Assembly (NCBI RefSeq): GCF_000337175.1 | Contig: NZ_AOIJ01000033.1 | Span: 103,157 to 167,156 of the forward strand | Reading direction: 5' to 3' | Length of the DNA stretch: 64,000 nucleotides | DNA from: Natrinema gari JCM 14663 | GTDB taxonomy: Archaea; Halobacteriota; Halobacteria; Halobacteriales; Natrialbaceae | Shown here: positions 9,853 through 18,683 of the stretch, piece after piece | Layout of the letters: every line of letters begins with the position of its first letter | How positions within the stretch are numbered: position 1 is the stretch's first letter | Notes under the pieces: model-generated | The model's input: the letters and a program-made list of their open reading frames with translations, nothing else | What the model was told of the DNA's origin: nothing | Database searches by the model: none | Translations under genes and position numbers: made by a program

Positions 9853-10021
9853 GCACCCAGCTACCACGCTCAGCGGGATGGCTGTACCGGTCGAAGCGCC
9901 ACCGGCGACGACGGACACGGGACGGCACTGCTCGACGATCGGCTTGCACCCCGTCAGCCGGTTCCGGGCTGCGGGTCGTAGACGAGACGCGACCGTCTCC
10001 TCCTCGAAGGGACCTCTCGGC

Positions 10022-10681
10022 CTAGGCGCTGTCGTTGAACCGCCGGTTCGTCGAGAGCGGCGCGTCGCCCGGCTCACCCCGGACGAAGTGGCCGGCCGGA
10101 TTGATCTCGCCGTCGCGCTCCATCGAGAGGAGTTCGACGAACCACGCCTCGTGTTCGATCTCCTCTTGCAGGATGCGCTGGGCCATGTCGTAGGTGCGCG
10201 GATCGACGCCGTGGGTCATGTCACAGATCTCCGACCACGTCCGAATGGCACAGCGTTCGGCCTCGAGTAGTACTTCGAGAATGCCCGCGGCGCTGAGCGA
10301 ATCGGTGTCGAAGCCCCCGTCACCGGCCATCGGGACCGGGACCTCGGCGTCGGGGCAGGACGCCCGATCGGCGAACTCGCGAATATCGTTGGGGAGCGCA
10401 CCGCCGAGTTCGTACACTCGCGGTGCGACTAACTCGAAGTGCGCCCGGTCCTCGAGGCGGGCGTCCTCGGTGATCTCCTTGTAATCCTCGTGGCCGGCGA
10501 GGTGCATGCGCAGGTTCGTGTAGTAGTAGTACGTCGTGAATTCGGCACCGATCGCGTCGATCAGTTTCTCGCGCAGTTCCTCGGGCTCGAGTCCCCGTTC
10601 GCGAAGGACAGCCATGCCGACGCGCTCGCTCGTGTCCCCTGTATCGACGGTGCCCGTCGCGTGTGGTTTATCGTCTGACAT
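10022..10681 (-). CDS. Dps-like (DPSL) ferritin-like protein
   Basis: A 219-residue four-helix ferritin-like protein. Metal ligands are visible as E-x(2)-Y on helix 1 ([15 protein letters not shown]), E-D-x-A-H-F-E on helix 2, E-A-E on helix 3 and E-E-I-E-H-E-A on helix 4. A Cys pair near the iron site (ERCAIRTW...EICDMTHG) is a hallmark of the archaeal/bacterial DPSL subgroup (Sulfolobus-type), which oxidises iron with peroxide and stores it in 12-mers. It probably protects DNA from oxidative stress. The start at 10681 (MSDDKP) is preferred over an ATG eight codons upstream. It is divergent from the DyP-like gene. Confidence 0.85.
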   Translation of the reverse strand: MSDDKPHATGTVDTGDTSERVGMAVLRERGLEPEELREKLIDAIGAEFTTYYYYTNLRMHLAGHEDYKEITEDARLEDRAHFELVAPRVYELGGALPNDIREFADRASCPDAEVPVPMAGDGGFDTDSLSAAGILEVLLEAERCAIRTWSEICDMTHGVDPRTYDMAQRILQEEIEHEAWFVELLSMERDGEINPAGHFVRGEPGDAPLSTNRRFNDSA

Positions 10682-10815
10682 CCATCGGATCACTCCCAGC
10701 ACTCGCTACATGTATCTTTGCTTGCACTTGCAGCCCGCGAGCCGCGGGATTTCGGCCGGCGTGTGCCGACGACGTGACCGCAATATCCTTACTCGTCAGC
10801 CCCTGAAAGACGTGT

Positions 10816-12096
10816 ATGAACGGTTCGGATCACGGCCTCTCGCGTCGCGCGTTCGTCCGCAGTGCCGTCGCCATCGGTGGTGCGAGCGCACTTTCTGCCT
10901 GTCTCCAGCGCGAAGAACCCGAAGACGTCCCCCAGGCCACTCTCGCCCCGGACGAACTTCCCGACCGCCAGCACGCCTGGAACGAGTTCCTCGCGACGGA
11001 CGACCACGGGAACGTCGTCCCACCCGAACACCACCTTCTGCTCGGCCTCGAGTACGTCGGCGACGGCCCGGCCGCGGTCGAACGCGAGCGCGAGCGACTC
11101 GAGGGCGCGCTTCGAACCCTCGAACGAGCCTACAAGCGCGGGAACGAGGGGCTAGCGTTTACGATCGGCTACGGTCCGAACTACTTCGACCGGTTCGATA
11201 CCGCCCTTCCCGATGGCGTCGATCTGCCTGCACCCGAAGCGCTCGCGCCGATCGAGGACCCGAAACTCGACGAGTACGACGCGCTCGTCCATCTGGCCAG
11301 CGACTACGGCCACGTCACGCTCAGCGCCGAGGAGGCCCTGAAAGGCGACCTCGACGAACTGAACGGCCTCGAAGTCGAGGGCTCGCTCGCGGGCGTCTTC
11401 GACATCGCCGAGCGCCGGACGGGATTCATCGGCCGCGGCCTCCCGGCGGACAACCAGGCCGGCGTCAGCGGCATTCCCGACAGCGAACCCGTTCCGGAGG
11501 ACGCACCGCTTTTCATGGGGTTCAAGTCGGGATTCAGGAAGACCCAGGCCAGCGAGGACCGCGTGACGATCGACGAGGGCCCGTTCGCCGGCGGCACGAC
11601 GATTCACCTCTCGAAGATCCAGTTGCACCTCCATCAGTGGTACGAACAGGACAGCCGCGACCAGCGCGTCGCCAAGATGTTCTCCCCGACCCACGCCGAG
11701 GACGGGCTCGTCGAGGGTGCCGGCCACAATCTCGGCGACTCGAGCCGGGTCGCCGAGGTCGGCGGGAGCGCGGCCGACGACGCGCGAACCGAAGGAACGG
11801 TCGGTCACGCGCAAAAGACGGCCCGCGCCCGCGAAGACGGGTCACCGATCATCCTCCGACGGGATTTCGACTCGACCGACGATGACCGGGCGGCCCTCCA
11901 CTTCCTCTCCCTGCAGCGCTCGATCGCGGACTTCGTGACGACGCGGCGGGCGATGACCGGCAGCGACCTCACGGAGGGGGCGGTCAACTCGCGGACGAAC
12001 AACGGTATCCTCCAGTATATCAGCGTCCGCAACCGGGCGAACTACCTCGTGCCGCCGCGGGATCGGCGCGCCTTGCCCGCGCCGAATCCGGCGTAG
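10816..12096 (+). CDS. DyP-type peroxidase-like Tat lipoprotein
   Basis: The 426-residue protein begins with a Tat signal (SRRAFVRSAVAIGG) ending in the lipobox SALSAC, so it should be lipid-anchored outside the membrane. The C-terminal half shows the DyP fold landmarks: a GHAQKTARARE segment with the presumed haem-ligand His331, an ILRRDF segment with the distal Arg, and LHFLSLQRSIADF. The GxxDG motif reads Gly235-Phe-Lys-Ser238-Gly239, so the catalytic Asp is Ser. It is divergent from the DPSL ferritin with a 134-base gap, pairing two peroxide/iron proteins. Peroxidase activity is therefore uncertain although family membership is clear. Confidence 0.82.
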   Translation: MNGSDHGLSRRAFVRSAVAIGGASALSACLQREEPEDVPQATLAPDELPDRQHAWNEFLATDDHGNVVPPEHHLLLGLEYVGDGPAAVERERERLEGALRTLERAYKRGNEGLAFTIGYGPNYFDRFDTALPDGVDLPAPEALAPIEDPKLDEYDALVHLASDYGHVTLSAEEALKGDLDELNGLEVEGSLAGVFDIAERRTGFIGRGLPADNQAGVSGIPDSEPVPEDAPLFMGFKSGFRKTQASEDRVTIDEGPFAGGTTIHLSKIQLHLHQWYEQDSRDQRVAKMFSPTHAEDGLVEGAGHNLGDSSRVAEVGGSAADDARTEGTVGHAQKTARAREDGSPIILRRDFDSTDDDRAALHFLSLQRSIADFVTTRRAMTGSDLTEGAVNSRTNNGILQYISVRNRANYLVPPRDRRALPAPNPA

Positions 12097-12165
12097 CGGA
12101 TCGGGTCGATTCCGCGAACGAACCGCCCGACCACGAGGTGCGCGGCCGGGTCGCCGAAACCTATC

Positions 12166-12600
12166 TTAGGCGTCCGGGCTGTGGGTCCGCGTCCCGGCGG
12201 CCGCGAGGTCGTCGAACAGCGCCGCGGCGTCGTCGGACAGCGGATAGGCGTCGTGATAGGGATCGATCTCGCGATCGGTTCCCGAGACGAACTGGACGGC
12301 GTCCGCGACCCGTTCGTAGCTCTCGTCGACGATGTCCCGGACGAGCACGGGCAGTCCGGCCCGCTCGCACAGTTCGGTGGCGGCGGCCCGCCCCGCCCAG
12401 ACCGTTTCGGCCTCGATATCGACGAAAAAGAGCGCGAAGGGAGTGTCGCCGAACTGGGCCGCGAGGAACGCCTGTGCGGCCGGGTCGTCCCACGGAACGA
12501 CGCCGACGGACTCGAGGCGTCGCATCGCGGTCGACGCCGCCGAGCAGAAGGGACAGTCGCCGTCGTAGAGCAGGAGCCCCGTAAACTGTGGGTCGGGCAT
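12166..12600 (-). CDS. DCC-family thiol-disulfide oxidoreductase (DUF393)
   Basis: A 144-residue protein whose N-terminus carries the family signature YDGDCPFC, with Cys16 and Cys19 forming a CxxC redox pair in a thioredoxin-like setting. The central strand FALFFVDIEAETVWAG and the helix before VRDIVDESYERVADAV fit the family. No signal peptide is present. The start at 12600 puts the motif close to the N-terminus as usual. It lies 79 bases downstream of a 2Fe-2S ferredoxin gene on the same strand, so co-transcription is possible. Confidence 0.88.
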   Translation of the reverse strand: MPDPQFTGLLLYDGDCPFCSAASTAMRRLESVGVVPWDDPAAQAFLAAQFGDTPFALFFVDIEAETVWAGRAAATELCERAGLPVLVRDIVDESYERVADAVQFVSGTDREIDPYHDAYPLSDDAAALFDDLAAAGTRTHSPDA

Positions 12601-12679
12601 ACCGTTCGGTACGCCACGAGGGCGGAAAACGTTCGGTGGGGCAGGTGCCGGGACCGGTTCGGTCGACCCGCGTTCGTCC

Positions 12680-13054
12680 CTACTCGAGTTTCGACCGCCC
12701 CGGGGGCTTGTCGTGGTCGGCACGATGCCGGAGCAGTGCCTCGGACCGTTCGACCTCAATGACGCAGTCGGATCGGGGGCGAGCGACGCAGGTGAGGACG
12801 AAGTTCGCCGCCTCGTCCGACGGGTAGTATCGCTTGGCCTGACTGTGATCGACCTCGCCGGAGCGGAGTTTCGCACCGCAGGTGATACACCATCCTTGCT
12901 GGCAATCCGCCGACAGCCAGAGGTCCGCGGCGCGGGCCGCCGTGAGGATCGACTGGTCCTCGCGGACCGCGACAGTTCGGGACTCGCCCGCGGCGTCGAG
13001 AGCCGCGTCCTCGGGGACGCGAAGTTCGACCTCCCAAGTCGTGGGGGCAGTCAC
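12680..13054 (-). CDS. Plant-type 2Fe-2S ferredoxin
   Basis: A 124-residue ferredoxin with the cluster ligands Cys51-x4-Cys56-x2-Cys59 and a distal Cys89 in FVLTCVARP. This is the [2Fe-2S] pattern of haloarchaeal and plant-type ferredoxins; it carries electrons for dehydrogenases and reductases. It has a short basic/acidic tail after the fold. The upstream neighbour is the divergent azf-like dehydrogenase and the downstream one is a DCC thiol oxidoreductase, making a small redox cluster. Confidence 0.92.
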   Translation of the reverse strand: MTAPTTWEVELRVPEDAALDAAGESRTVAVREDQSILTAARAADLWLSADCQQGWCITCGAKLRSGEVDHSQAKRYYPSDEAANFVLTCVARPRSDCVIEVERSEALLRHRADHDKPPGRSKLE

Positions 13055-13195
13055 AGGCCCAGGTACGATCGGGTTTGAAAAAGGTCTGCGGCCGGACGAC
13101 CCAAGCCGCGGGTCGACTGAATCGACCGCCGGAATCGGCGCGAAGCCGGAAGGCGCTGGCCCGACCTATTTCGGCGTGGTGACCGACCGTCCCGT

Positions 13196-13969
13196 ATGAC
13201 TGCCATCGCGATCACCGGCGCGGCGGGCAAGGTCGGCCGGCAAGCCATCGACGCGTTTCCCGACGACCACGACCTCACGCTCCTTTCCCACCACGAGACT
13301 GCGGACCTCGAGACGGAACTTCTTGAGATCACCGAGCGCGAGGCGTTCGTCGACGCGCTCGAGGGCCAGGACGTGTTGCTCCACCTCGCGGCGAACCCGT
13401 CGCCGCGAGCCGAGTGGGACGAGGTGCGAGGGCCGAACGTCGACGGCGTCTACAACGCGTTCGAGGCGGCGATCGAGCACGACCTCCAGCGGGTAGTCTT
13501 CGCGAGTTCGAACCATGCGGTCAACATGCGAAACGCCGTCTCGGGAATCCGGCCGGAGTCGACGGTGGGCCGTCCGGCCATCGTCCGACCCGACGATCCG
13601 GCGGATCCCGACACGTACTACGGCGTCACTAAGGCCTTCGGCGAGGCCATGGGATCGTACTACGCGAAGCGCCACGGCCTCGAGGTGGTGAACCTGCGGA
13701 TCGGCTGGCTGCTCACACGGGACGACCTCCGGCGGGAGTGTCGCGAACGGGACGGCGCGGGCGAGCGCTACGCCCGCGCGATGTGGTTGAGTCCCGACGA
13801 CTGCCGACGGCTGCTCAACGCGGCCGTGACGGCGACCCTTGGCGGGTCGCCCCTGACCGCACACGGGATCTCCGCCAACTCCGACCGGTTCCTCTCGCTG
13901 TCCGAGACGATGCGCGACCTCGGCTACCGGCCACGAGACGACGCCGAGGCGGTTCTGAACGACGGATGA
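13196..13969 (+). CDS. azf: Extended SDR dehydrogenase, probably NAD-dependent glucose-6-phosphate dehydrogenase
   Basis: A 257-residue short-chain dehydrogenase with the N-terminal nucleotide motif TGAAGKVG, the LHLAANPSPRAEW segment, SSNHAV and the catalytic Tyr-x3-Lys (YYGVTK). From memory, length and layout match archaeal zwischenferment of Haloferax volcanii, which oxidises glucose-6-phosphate with NAD+ to start the oxidative pentose phosphate route. Uronate dehydrogenase and other epimerase-like paralogues share this fold, so the substrate is inferred. No partner genes of the pathway are adjacent. Confidence 0.75.
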   Translation: MTAIAITGAAGKVGRQAIDAFPDDHDLTLLSHHETADLETELLEITEREAFVDALEGQDVLLHLAANPSPRAEWDEVRGPNVDGVYNAFEAAIEHDLQRVVFASSNHAVNMRNAVSGIRPESTVGRPAIVRPDDPADPDTYYGVTKAFGEAMGSYYAKRHGLEVVNLRIGWLLTRDDLRRECRERDGAGERYARAMWLSPDDCRRLLNAAVTATLGGSPLTAHGISANSDRFLSLSETMRDLGYRPRDDAEAVLNDG

Positions 13970-14084
13970 ACCGACCCGGAAGCGGACGAGGCGGCCGCGA
14001 CTCCACCTCGTCCGCGGTCCGCCCGCGACGACAGTATATCAACACAACAGAACGAATATAGTATCGCGGCCGCATACGGGATGC

Positions 14085-14879
14085 ATGGCCCGCGAATCAC
14101 CATCGGACGACGCGATCACCGCCGCGGCGGATGTCGTCGACGTCCTTCGCCAATTCGGCCTCTCCGACGAGGCGATCGTCGGCGGCGCGATCGAGGCCCC
14201 CGATTCGATACGCGACGCGACGAAAGCGGTCGCCGTCGACGGGGCCGTCGTACGGGGGCTCGGTACCGGTGGCGACCCCGAACGCGCGAAAACCGGGACG
14301 GTACAGGCCGTCCTGAGCGAGAGCGGCCGCGGCGTGATCGTGGACAACACCTACCACCACAAACGCACCCTCGAGGTCCCGCTCGACAGAGCGCTGGCCG
14401 AGTTCGGGTACGGGTTCGAGTTTCGGAGCGTCGGGAGCGACGAGTGGATCGAACCCGCGCATCCCGATCATCCCCGGGCGTTCCGGCTGGTCGTGGTCGA
14501 CGATGCGAACGACCCCGTCGCGACGGCCGCGTTTCGATACCCGCCGACCGACGGCGCGCATCCGAGTCGGCTGTGCCGAGCCCTCGGGACGGCACTGAAC
14601 GACACCGTTCTCGCCGCGGTCGATATCCGCATGCTCCTCCTCGACGAAGGGAGCGGGTCGTTCAAGTGGGTCGTCGTCGATCGGGAGACGCTCGAGACGC
14701 TGGCGTCGGCGTACGGGCCGACGCTCGCGGTGTTCGGGGAGCCACTCGTGCGGCGCGGGCCGGAGTACAAATACGGCGTCCGGGAGATCGACCGGTCCGC
14801 CGCGGTCGATCACCAGTCCGAATTCGGGGTCCCGGAACCCGAGGAGACGTTCGCGATCGAAACGGCGTACGACCTGTAG
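14085..14879 (+). CDS. Conserved protein of unknown function
   Basis: A 264-residue soluble protein, not recognised. Codon use is typical of the window. Visible landmarks are an N-terminal helical region (DDAITAAADVVDVLRQFGLSDE), a YHHKRTLEVPLD segment and a C-terminal FETAYDL-like end. There is no signal peptide, membrane segment or metal-binding cluster. It stands between the azf-like gene and a small membrane protein, both in the same direction, with gaps over 100 bases. Confidence 0.65.
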   Translation: MARESPSDDAITAAADVVDVLRQFGLSDEAIVGGAIEAPDSIRDATKAVAVDGAVVRGLGTGGDPERAKTGTVQAVLSESGRGVIVDNTYHHKRTLEVPLDRALAEFGYGFEFRSVGSDEWIEPAHPDHPRAFRLVVVDDANDPVATAAFRYPPTDGAHPSRLCRALGTALNDTVLAAVDIRMLLLDEGSGSFKWVVVDRETLETLASAYGPTLAVFGEPLVRRGPEYKYGVREIDRSAAVDHQSEFGVPEPEETFAIETAYDL

Positions 14880-15005
14880 GGAGCGTCGCGTCGTCACTCG
14901 ACCGACTCACCGCCGAAATGACAGGTCGTCAGACCGCCGGCAGCGGTACCGCGGCCGCTCGAGGGGATCGAAAGACGGAATACCGACACGTTCGTAGCCG
15001 ATCAC

Positions 15006-15320
15006 ATGTCAGTCAAGGTGTCCGAGTCGACGGGCTACGGGCCGAACACCCAGATGTCACTGTTCGGCTATATCATGGCCGCAGTGCTCGTGGTCGTTCT
15101 CATTCCGTTGATCCCCGTTCTCGTTCCCGTCTGGATTCTCTGGAAAGTGTTCGTCTCGGAGGAACAGTTCGAGCACAGCTTCGAAACCTGGCGTCGCGAG
15201 TCCGGACGCACCGGCTCCAGCCGTCACGACTCCGCCGAACCGGAGGTCGAAGACAACTCCGACCCCGCGGACGACGATGCTGCAGACGCCGAGGGCGACC
15301 GAACGGCCGCGGAGTCCTAA
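15006..15320 (+). CDS. Small haloarchaeal membrane protein
   Basis: A 104-residue protein with one long or two adjacent hydrophobic helices at residues ~18-48 (FGYIMAAVLVVVLIPLIPVL then VWILWKVFV) and an acidic C-terminal tail rich in Asp, Glu and Ser. The arrangement implies a membrane anchor with a cytosolic or exterior acidic tail. I do not recognise a functional family. It is convergent with the reductase gene at 15354. Confidence 0.7.
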   Translation: MSVKVSESTGYGPNTQMSLFGYIMAAVLVVVLIPLIPVLVPVWILWKVFVSEEQFEHSFETWRRESGRTGSSRHDSAEPEVEDNSDPADDDAADAEGDRTAAES

Positions 15321-15353
15321 CCCGGTAGGTTCCCGCTCGAGTGTCCCGTCGGG

Positions 15354-16364
15354 CTAGTCGTCGGTATTCGCCGCCGCGACGAGGTCGGACGGCGGCCCGC
15401 CCGGACGGTCGTCGCGGTCGTGGGGAGCCTCGAAGTCCAGGTCGGGGCCGCGAGCGACGATCCGATGTGGGTTCACGTCGGGATGGGTCGTGTAGTAGTG
15501 TTCTTTGATGTGGACCATGTTCACCGTCTCGGCGACGCCGGGAGTCTGATACAGATCCCGTAGATACGGCCAGAGGTTATCGTACTCACGAACGTACTGG
15601 ACGTTACACATGAAGTGTGTATGGTAGACGCTATCGAAGCGCACGAGCGTCGTGAACATCGCGATATCCGCTTCGGTTAGCCGATCGCCGGCGAGATAGC
15701 GCCGGTCCGCGAGCACCTCGTCCCAGTGGTCGAGCGCCGAAAAGAGGTCGGCGATCGCCTCGTCGTAGGGCCCCTGCTCCGTGGCGAATCCGGCCCGATA
15801 GACGCCGTTGTTGATCGGCTCGTAGATCTCGTCGATGATCCGGTCGACCTCGTCGCGGTATCCCTCGGGATAGAAATCGACGTCTCGGGACGCGATGTCG
15901 TCGAACTCAGTGTCGAGCATCCGCATGATCTCTGCGGACTCGTTGTTGACGATGGTCTCCGTCTTCTTGTCCCAGAGGACCGGCACCGTTACGCGACAGG
16001 TCGCGTCCGGGTCCGCTCGCACGTACAACTCGCGGAGGAACTCGGCGTCGTGGCGGTGATCGCGCGTACAGCCCTCCTTGTCGGGCGTGAACTGCCAGCC
16101 GTCCGCATCGCGGTACGGATCGACGATCGAGACGGAGATCGCGTCCTCGAGTCCTTTCAGCGCCCGCGTCACGAGCGTCCGGTGTGCCCACGGACAGGCA
16201 TAGGAAGCGTAGAGGTGGTATCGTCCTGCCTCCGGTTGGTATCGGGCGTCGGGGTCGTCTCGGATTTCGTCCCGGAACGTCGTTTCCTGACGTTCGAACG
16301 AGCCGCCGTCGTCGGTCGACTCGTAGGTATCGGTCCGCCATTCGCCGTCGACGAGCATGTTCAT
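15354..16364 (-). CDS. Glutathionyl-hydroquinone reductase / Ecm4-type glutathione transferase homologue
   Basis: A 336-residue Xi-class GST. The N-terminal thioredoxin-like domain has the motif YACPWAHR with the catalytic Cys57, followed by TVPVLWDKKTETIVNNESAEI (the cis-Pro and the Glu-Ser thiol-binding pair). The helical C-terminal domain includes DRLTEADIAMFTTLVRFD. Family members remove glutathione from glutathionyl-hydroquinones. Haloarchaea generally use gamma-glutamylcysteine instead of glutathione, so the thiol partner here is probably different (inference). An ATG two codons in (16358) is an alternative start. Confidence 0.88.
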   Translation of the reverse strand: MNMLVDGEWRTDTYESTDDGGSFERQETTFRDEIRDDPDARYQPEAGRYHLYASYACPWAHRTLVTRALKGLEDAISVSIVDPYRDADGWQFTPDKEGCTRDHRHDAEFLRELYVRADPDATCRVTVPVLWDKKTETIVNNESAEIMRMLDTEFDDIASRDVDFYPEGYRDEVDRIIDEIYEPINNGVYRAGFATEQGPYDEAIADLFSALDHWDEVLADRRYLAGDRLTEADIAMFTTLVRFDSVYHTHFMCNVQYVREYDNLWPYLRDLYQTPGVAETVNMVHIKEHYYTTHPDVNPHRIVARGPDLDFEAPHDRDDRPGGPPSDLVAAANTDD

Positions 16365-16528
16365 ACACGAACGGGCGGGACGGACGACTAAAGGCTCTCG
16401 CTAACACTCGTGTCACCTGGATCTCACGGCGACTCGCGGTCGTCCAACTGAACCGATCGGTCCTATCGACGGCCGACCAGGCCGTTCGGAGCAGAAGCGT
16501 TTAACAGACTCCCGTGAGCACTCGAGGT

Positions 16529-17596
16529 ATGGCAGACGACGGGGATCGACACCGCCAGAGCCGCCTGTTCACGGACGACGACGGCGCGTTCGACGCCGAC
16601 CGTGCACGGGAGGAATCCCTGCCGGTCGAAGACGGCGAGGTGATCGATACCGACGACCTGGCCGACAACCAGCGCTACGTCGAGGGTCGGGGAATCTACG
16701 ACGAGCGCAATCGAGTGAACGATCTCACGGGCAAGGAGTGGAAATACGCCACGAAGTCCGTGATCACGGAGGGGTACCCACCCGCCGTCCAGCACGAGCG
16801 GCGCAGCGAACACGGCGGCCAGAAACCGCCGCGGCTCTGTGCGGACCTGATCGGCCGGTTCAGCAAGGCCGGCGACACGGTTCTCGACCCCTTCGCGGGC
16901 GTCGGCGGCACCCTGCTCGGTGCGAGTGTCTGCGAACACGAGGGGACCGGCCTGCGGGACGCAATCGGATTCGAACGGACCGAACGCTGGGTCGATCTCT
17001 ACCGGGAGGTTCTCGCGGCGGAAAACGACGAGCGTCGCGCTCGCGGCGATCCGCCCCTCGCCGAACAAGACATGCGCCACGGGGACTGTGTCGAATTACT
17101 CGACGATGTCCCCGACGACTCCGTAGACCTCCTGCTGACCGACGTTCCGTACTGGCACATGGACGAACTCGAACAGACGCGCAACGAGCGCGAAACGCGC
17201 GAGAGCAAGTTGGGATCGTTCGACGGTGCCGAGGCTGATGACGCGACCGCCGACACCGATGCGGACGATGGAGGCGGCAGCGAGCAATCGAAAGCCGAGT
17301 GGCTCGCCGACATGGCCGACAAGTTCGACCGGTTCGCGGACGCCGTCACGCCGGACGGTCACGTCGTCGTCTTCATCGGCGACATGTACCGCGAACAGTC
17401 CTACGAGTTCCTCTCGGCGGACCTCGCGCGGGCGATCGAGTCGTCCGCCCCGCTCACGCTCGCGGCGAACCTGATCTGGTACGATCCGACGAAGGACCTC
17501 CACGTCTACGGCTACCCCTTCTCGTTCGTCCCCTCGATGGTTCACCAGAATGTCCTCGTCTTCCGTCTCGAGGATGGGAGCGACGCCGGGAACTGA
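16529..17596 (+). CDS. Orphan DNA (N4-cytosine/N6-adenine) methyltransferase-like protein
   Basis: A 355-residue protein with the AdoMet-binding motif DPFAGVGGT near residue 120 and the catalytic-type tetrapeptide DVPY near residue 205, a variant of DPPY. Motif I precedes motif IV, so it is not a beta-class enzyme. A variable acidic linker (residues ~225-255) may be the target-recognition part or a low-complexity insert. No restriction endonuclease or specificity subunit lies nearby, so it is either an orphan regulatory/protective methyltransferase or an RNA methyltransferase relative. The ATG at 16529 is preferred to a GTG at 16514 because a GAGGT ribosome-binding site precedes it. Confidence 0.78.
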   Translation: MADDGDRHRQSRLFTDDDGAFDADRAREESLPVEDGEVIDTDDLADNQRYVEGRGIYDERNRVNDLTGKEWKYATKSVITEGYPPAVQHERRSEHGGQKPPRLCADLIGRFSKAGDTVLDPFAGVGGTLLGASVCEHEGTGLRDAIGFERTERWVDLYREVLAAENDERRARGDPPLAEQDMRHGDCVELLDDVPDDSVDLLLTDVPYWHMDELEQTRNERETRESKLGSFDGAEADDATADTDADDGGGSEQSKAEWLADMADKFDRFADAVTPDGHVVVFIGDMYREQSYEFLSADLARAIESSAPLTLAANLIWYDPTKDLHVYGYPFSFVPSMVHQNVLVFRLEDGSDAGN

Positions 17597-17723
17597 AGTG
17601 CGGCCGAGTCGTTTCTGCCGGCCGCCGGGCGGCGAGTCACGCCCGAGGGATGGCTCGGATGTCCACGGCAGGCGGGGCGAACCTGACTGAGTCTGACTCC
17701 CGTCTGTCGGTCGTCTGACGCGG

Positions 17724-17730
17724 TTTTATT
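17724..17730 (+). promoter_or_regulatory. TATA-like element upstream of the hairpin RNA candidate
   Basis: TTTTATT stands in GC-rich DNA between two convergent genes, where no mRNA promoter is required. It ends 21 bases before the left edge of the hairpin, the usual archaeal TATA-to-start distance. Confidence 0.45.
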
Positions 17731-17751
17731 GGGCCCCAGCGTGACGAAAGG

Positions 17752-17829
17752 AATAGGCGCGCGACGGTCTCCCCACCCCTCCCCCATCCAGCCGTCTGCG
17801 CGCCTACTCCCGTTCCTCTCCCCCCTTTT
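17752..17829 (+). ncRNA. Candidate small RNA: 14-bp hairpin with C-rich loop and tail
   Basis: The left arm TAGGCGCGCGACGG (17754-17767) pairs with 17792-17806 over 14 base pairs with one bulged T (17797). The 24-base loop and the tail after the stem contain almost only C and T, with runs of CCCC and CCCCC. The transcript would end at TTTT (17826-17829). Together with the TATA-like box upstream this resembles a free-standing small RNA whose single-stranded C-rich parts could pair with purine-rich ribosome-binding sites. The alternative is a dispersed C-rich palindromic intergenic repeat without transcription. Confidence 0.4.
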
Positions 17830-17897
17830 GATAGCGGCAGGTGAGCGGTAGCCGCCCGATCGAACCCGAACCGAGCGCAGTGGCCTGCTCGGCTCGA

Positions 17898-18560
17898 TCA
17901 GGCGTTCGCGGGCAACAGGGTCGACCGAACGTCGTCCGTGCGATCGCTTTCGATGATGAGTGCGACCTCATCGCCGATCTCGAGTTCGGTCCCCGGGAGC
18001 GGAATCGTCAGCGACTCGCGGGCGCGACCGTGGGCGTAGATCCGCGCGGACTCGGGCAAGTCGAGTTCGCTCATTCGCTTGCCGACCGCCGGCGATCCCT
18101 CGCGAATCTCGAGGACCGTCAACTGGAGGTTCGCGGCGAGGTCGGCCACGACGTTGAAGTCACCGCCGAGCAGGGCCGTCTTCGCGCCGGCAGCCCCGAG
18201 CCGTTCGGGATAGATGATCTCGTCGACTTCCTCGGCATACTTCTCGTAAATGTCCTCGCGGTAGTCCTCGTCGATCCGCAGCACGGTCCGACAGCCGTGG
18301 TGCGTGCCGACCATACAGGCCGCGAAGTTGACGTTGAGATCGGGCGTGAACGTGCCGATCGCGTCGGCGTTCCCGATACCGGCGTCGACGAGGACGGTCT
18401 CGTCGGCACCGTCGCCCCGGACCGTCTCGAGTCCGTCGCCACTGGCGCGCTCGAGGCGGTCCATGTCGTTGTCGACGATGACGACCTCGTGGCCCTCTTC
18501 GGCGAGGATCGTTGCCGTCCGCGAGCCGACTCGGCCGTATCCCACGATGACAAACCTCAT
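17898..18560 (-). CDS. TrkA-N (RCK) domain K+ channel/transporter regulator
   Basis: A 220-residue protein with an N-terminal Rossmann RCK_N domain (VIVGYGRVGSRTA, acidic residues after EVVIVDND) and a C-terminal RCK_C domain (residues ~140-215, LEIGDEVALIIESD). Such proteins bind NAD(H) or nucleotides on the cytoplasmic face of Trk/Ktr potassium transporters or channels and gate them. No membrane partner is adjacent, so it may work with a TrkH encoded elsewhere. High internal K+ makes this function important in a halophile. Confidence 0.9.
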   Translation of the reverse strand: MRFVIVGYGRVGSRTATILAEEGHEVVIVDNDMDRLERASGDGLETVRGDGADETVLVDAGIGNADAIGTFTPDLNVNFAACMVGTHHGCRTVLRIDEDYREDIYEKYAEEVDEIIYPERLGAAGAKTALLGGDFNVVADLAANLQLTVLEIREGSPAVGKRMSELDLPESARIYAHGRARESLTIPLPGTELEIGDEVALIIESDRTDDVRSTLLPANA

Positions 18561-18683
18561 GCTACCGTGGTACGCGGTCCGGGGTGAAATACGTTGGTCC
18601 GGCCGCCACTCGTTGTACGCCGGACGATCGGAGCGCGAGCGGACCCGAGTTCGGTTCGCGCCCCCTCATCTATACACGATTGT

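Larger units (their letters stand above)
17597..17897. other. Convergent intergenic region, 301 bases
   Basis: This lies between the 3' ends of the methyltransferase and the TrkA-N gene. Apart from the hairpin and TATA-like element at 17724-17829 I see no coding sequence or further structure. Confidence 0.6.
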
